DNA of 64,000 bases from DASRAP01 sp964503275 (lineage in GTDB: Bacteria; Gemmatimonadota; Gemmatimonadetes; Gemmatimonadales; Gemmatimonadaceae), in the NCBI GenBank assembly GCA_964503275.1, contig CAZCZO010000015.1, positions 1 to 64,000 of the forward strand, read 5' to 3'. Below the pieces are notes generated by a model. It saw nothing but the letters and a program-made list of their open reading frames with translations, made no database searches and was not told the origin of the DNA. Made by a program: the position numbers and the translations under genes. Within the stretch, counting starts at the first letter, position 1; every line of letters starts with the position of its first letter. Of this stretch, positions 62,810 through 64,000 are shown in pieces.

Positions 62810-64000
62810 GTCGCGGCCGAGCGCGGCGCGCCCAGGCTCAGCAGCGACCCTACGAGCACGACCGTCACCGCACCGATGACATTGTGCCACAGGAAGCTGA
62901 CCTGTGGCGCGCCGAAGGTGACCGCCGCCACGGCCCCCATACCCGCGATCAGTCCCACGAAGGCCCCGATGGCGCGGGATCGCGGAAGCATGGCGAGGAT
63001 GAAGACGCCAAGGATCGATCCGTAGAAGAAGGATCCGAAGCGGTTCACCACCTCGATCAGCGATCCCAGCGTGGCGGCGTACGTCGCCACCACACAGGCG
63101 AAGAGCCCCCAGAGGCCGGTGGCGAGCTTGGACACGCGCAGATAGTGGCGGTCCGTGGCCTGCGGCTTGGCCCAGCGCCGGTAGAAGTCGATCACCGACG
63201 ACGTCGCCAGGGAGTTCAGCTCGGCCGCGATGCTCGACATGGCCGCCGCGAGGATCGCCGCGATGAACAGCCCGGCCAAGCCCAGTGGCAGCGTCGACAA
63301 CACGAAGCGCGGCACGATGTAGTTCACATCGCGCGGATTCGCGCCGGTCACCTGGCCGGCCAGCGACAGGGCATCGCTGCGCACCGCGTCCACCTCGGCC
63401 ACGGACTCGCGATACGCCTCGCGGGCCGCCTGCTCCACGCCGGGGAACGGCGGCAGGTCCCGGCGTGCGATCATCTCCGCCGCCTGCTGGCGGATCTCGG
63501 ACGCCGCCGCGTACCGCCCCTGCAGGTCCGCCCACTCGACCGGCGCCTGGGTGGCGACCGCCTGCTCGTGCACCGGGTTGAACAGCAGCGGGGGCGAGTT
63601 GAACAGATGGAAGACGAAGATCAGTACGCCGATCATCAGCACCAGCGCCTGGAGCGGGATCTTCCAGTAGGCGCTCATCAGCAGCGAGTTGCGCGCCGCA
63701 TCCACCGACTTCGCCGTGAGGTAGCGCTGCACCTGACTCTGGTCGGTCCCGAAGTACGACAGCATCAGGAAGGTGCCCCCGAGGATCCCCGACCAGAACG
63801 TGTAGGTCTCGGTGAGCGTGAACCGGAAGTCGAACACCGCCAGCCGGCCCGTCGCCCCGGCCACGCGCAGGGCCTCGACCGGCGTCACGGGGAGCTTGGC
63901 CAGCAGGACCACGACGACGGCCGCCAGTGCCGCGACGATCAGCACCATCTGCTTCACGTCGGCCCAGGTGACCGCCTGCACCCCACCGATCATCGTGTAG
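62806..64000 (-). CDS. Sodium:solute symporter (SSS family), C-terminal part; runs off the right edge
   Basis: About 398 codons are present; the N-terminus (roughly 100-160 residues) lies beyond the window. The visible part has about nine transmembrane segments. Family features include GGVQAVTWADVKQM, the DQSQVQRYLTAKS region, and GLFIAAILAAAMSSIAAELN with ATSSVIDFYRRW, the SSS signature around the Na2 site. A soluble insert of about 100 residues (NPVHEQAVATQAPVEWADL to DALSLAGQ) splits two membrane segments and is seen in a subset of SSS transporters. The substrate is not identifiable. Residues before the Met at 63993 continue in frame to the edge. Confidence 0.9.
   Translation of the reverse strand, partial: YTMIGGVQAVTWADVKQMVLIVAALAAVVVVLLAKLPVTPVEALRVAGATGRLAVFDFRFTLTETYTFWSGILGGTFLMLSYFGTDQSQVQRYLTAKSVDAARNSLLMSAYWKIPLQALVLMIGVLIFVFHLFNSPPLLFNPVHEQAVATQAPVEWADLQGRYAAASEIRQQAAEMIARRDLPPFPGVEQAAREAYRESVAEVDAVRSDALSLAGQVTGANPRDVNYIVPRFVLSTLPLGLAGLFIAAILAAAMSSIAAELNSLATSSVIDFYRRWAKPQATDRHYLRVSKLATGLWGLFACVVATYAATLGSLIEVVNRFGSFFYGSILGVFILAMLPRSRAIGAFVGLIAGMGAVAAVTFGAPQVSFLWHNVIGAVTVVLVGSLLSLGAPRSAAT

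Overview
The window is very GC-rich (roughly 70% by eye, not counted) and densely coded on both strands. Many genes overlap by 4 nt, several start with GTG, and some have a -10-like hexamer only 5-7 nt before the start codon, as in leaderless mRNAs. The gene content (LVIVD-repeat protein, DUF305 lipoprotein, several S9 peptidases, GH57 glycogen enzymes, Asp-type HemB, PAS-rich hybrid kinases) suggests a Gemmatimonadota-like, diderm, heterotrophic soil or water bacterium. That placement is an inference from gene content; no 16S rRNA or other decisive marker is present. I found no tRNA, rRNA, CRISPR array, IS element or prophage.

Layout. 1-3499: a possible surface-fibre locus (secreted beta-rich subunit, two-domain chaperone-like protein, start of a large secreted protein) read leftward from a good sigma-54 promoter, with an orphan NtrC-type regulator just upstream. 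3583-6273: DUF305 lipoprotein and LVIVD-repeat protein. 6364-8300: mesaconyl-CoA hydratase and an N-terminally atypical malyl-CoA lyase. 8536-17081: a five-gene glycogen/alpha-glucan operon with three GH57 enzymes, glycogen synthase and phosphorylase, joined by 4-nt overlaps; a cupin gene lies upstream. 17664-27242: S9 peptidase, hemB, methyltransferase, Ser/Thr kinase, bestrophin, amidohydrolase and a HEAT-cyclophilin protein. 27395-36827: a signalling block of four histidine kinases (three hybrid) and a single-domain response regulator, without any DNA-binding output domain. 36947-45284: argG tightly linked to a TPR/glycosidase-like protein, a TPR outer-membrane barrel, a Tat-exported class V aminotransferase and a MATE transporter. 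45286-50144: serine biosynthesis (serB, a D-2-hydroxyglutarate dehydrogenase-like flavoprotein, serA, and divergent serC). 50294-53207: an ArsR-methyltransferase fusion regulator, ahcY and a truncated haemoglobin. 53240-64000: prepilin, second S9 peptidase, M20 amidohydrolase, photolyase-family protein, sterol-desaturase-type enzyme, LTA-synthase-type membrane sulfatase, SIMPL protein and a partial sodium:solute symporter.

How genes work together. The glycogen operon covers elongation, branching, remodelling and phosphorolysis, but has no ADP-glucose pyrophosphorylase. SerA, the flavoprotein, SerB and SerC make a full serine pathway in which the flavoprotein could recycle D-2-hydroxyglutarate formed by SerA. 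The ArsR-methyltransferase gene carries a perfect palindrome over its own start codon and precedes ahcY, suggesting control of the S-adenosylhomocysteine cycle. The least familiar unit is the sigma-54 locus at the left edge, whose largest gene is cut by the window boundary.
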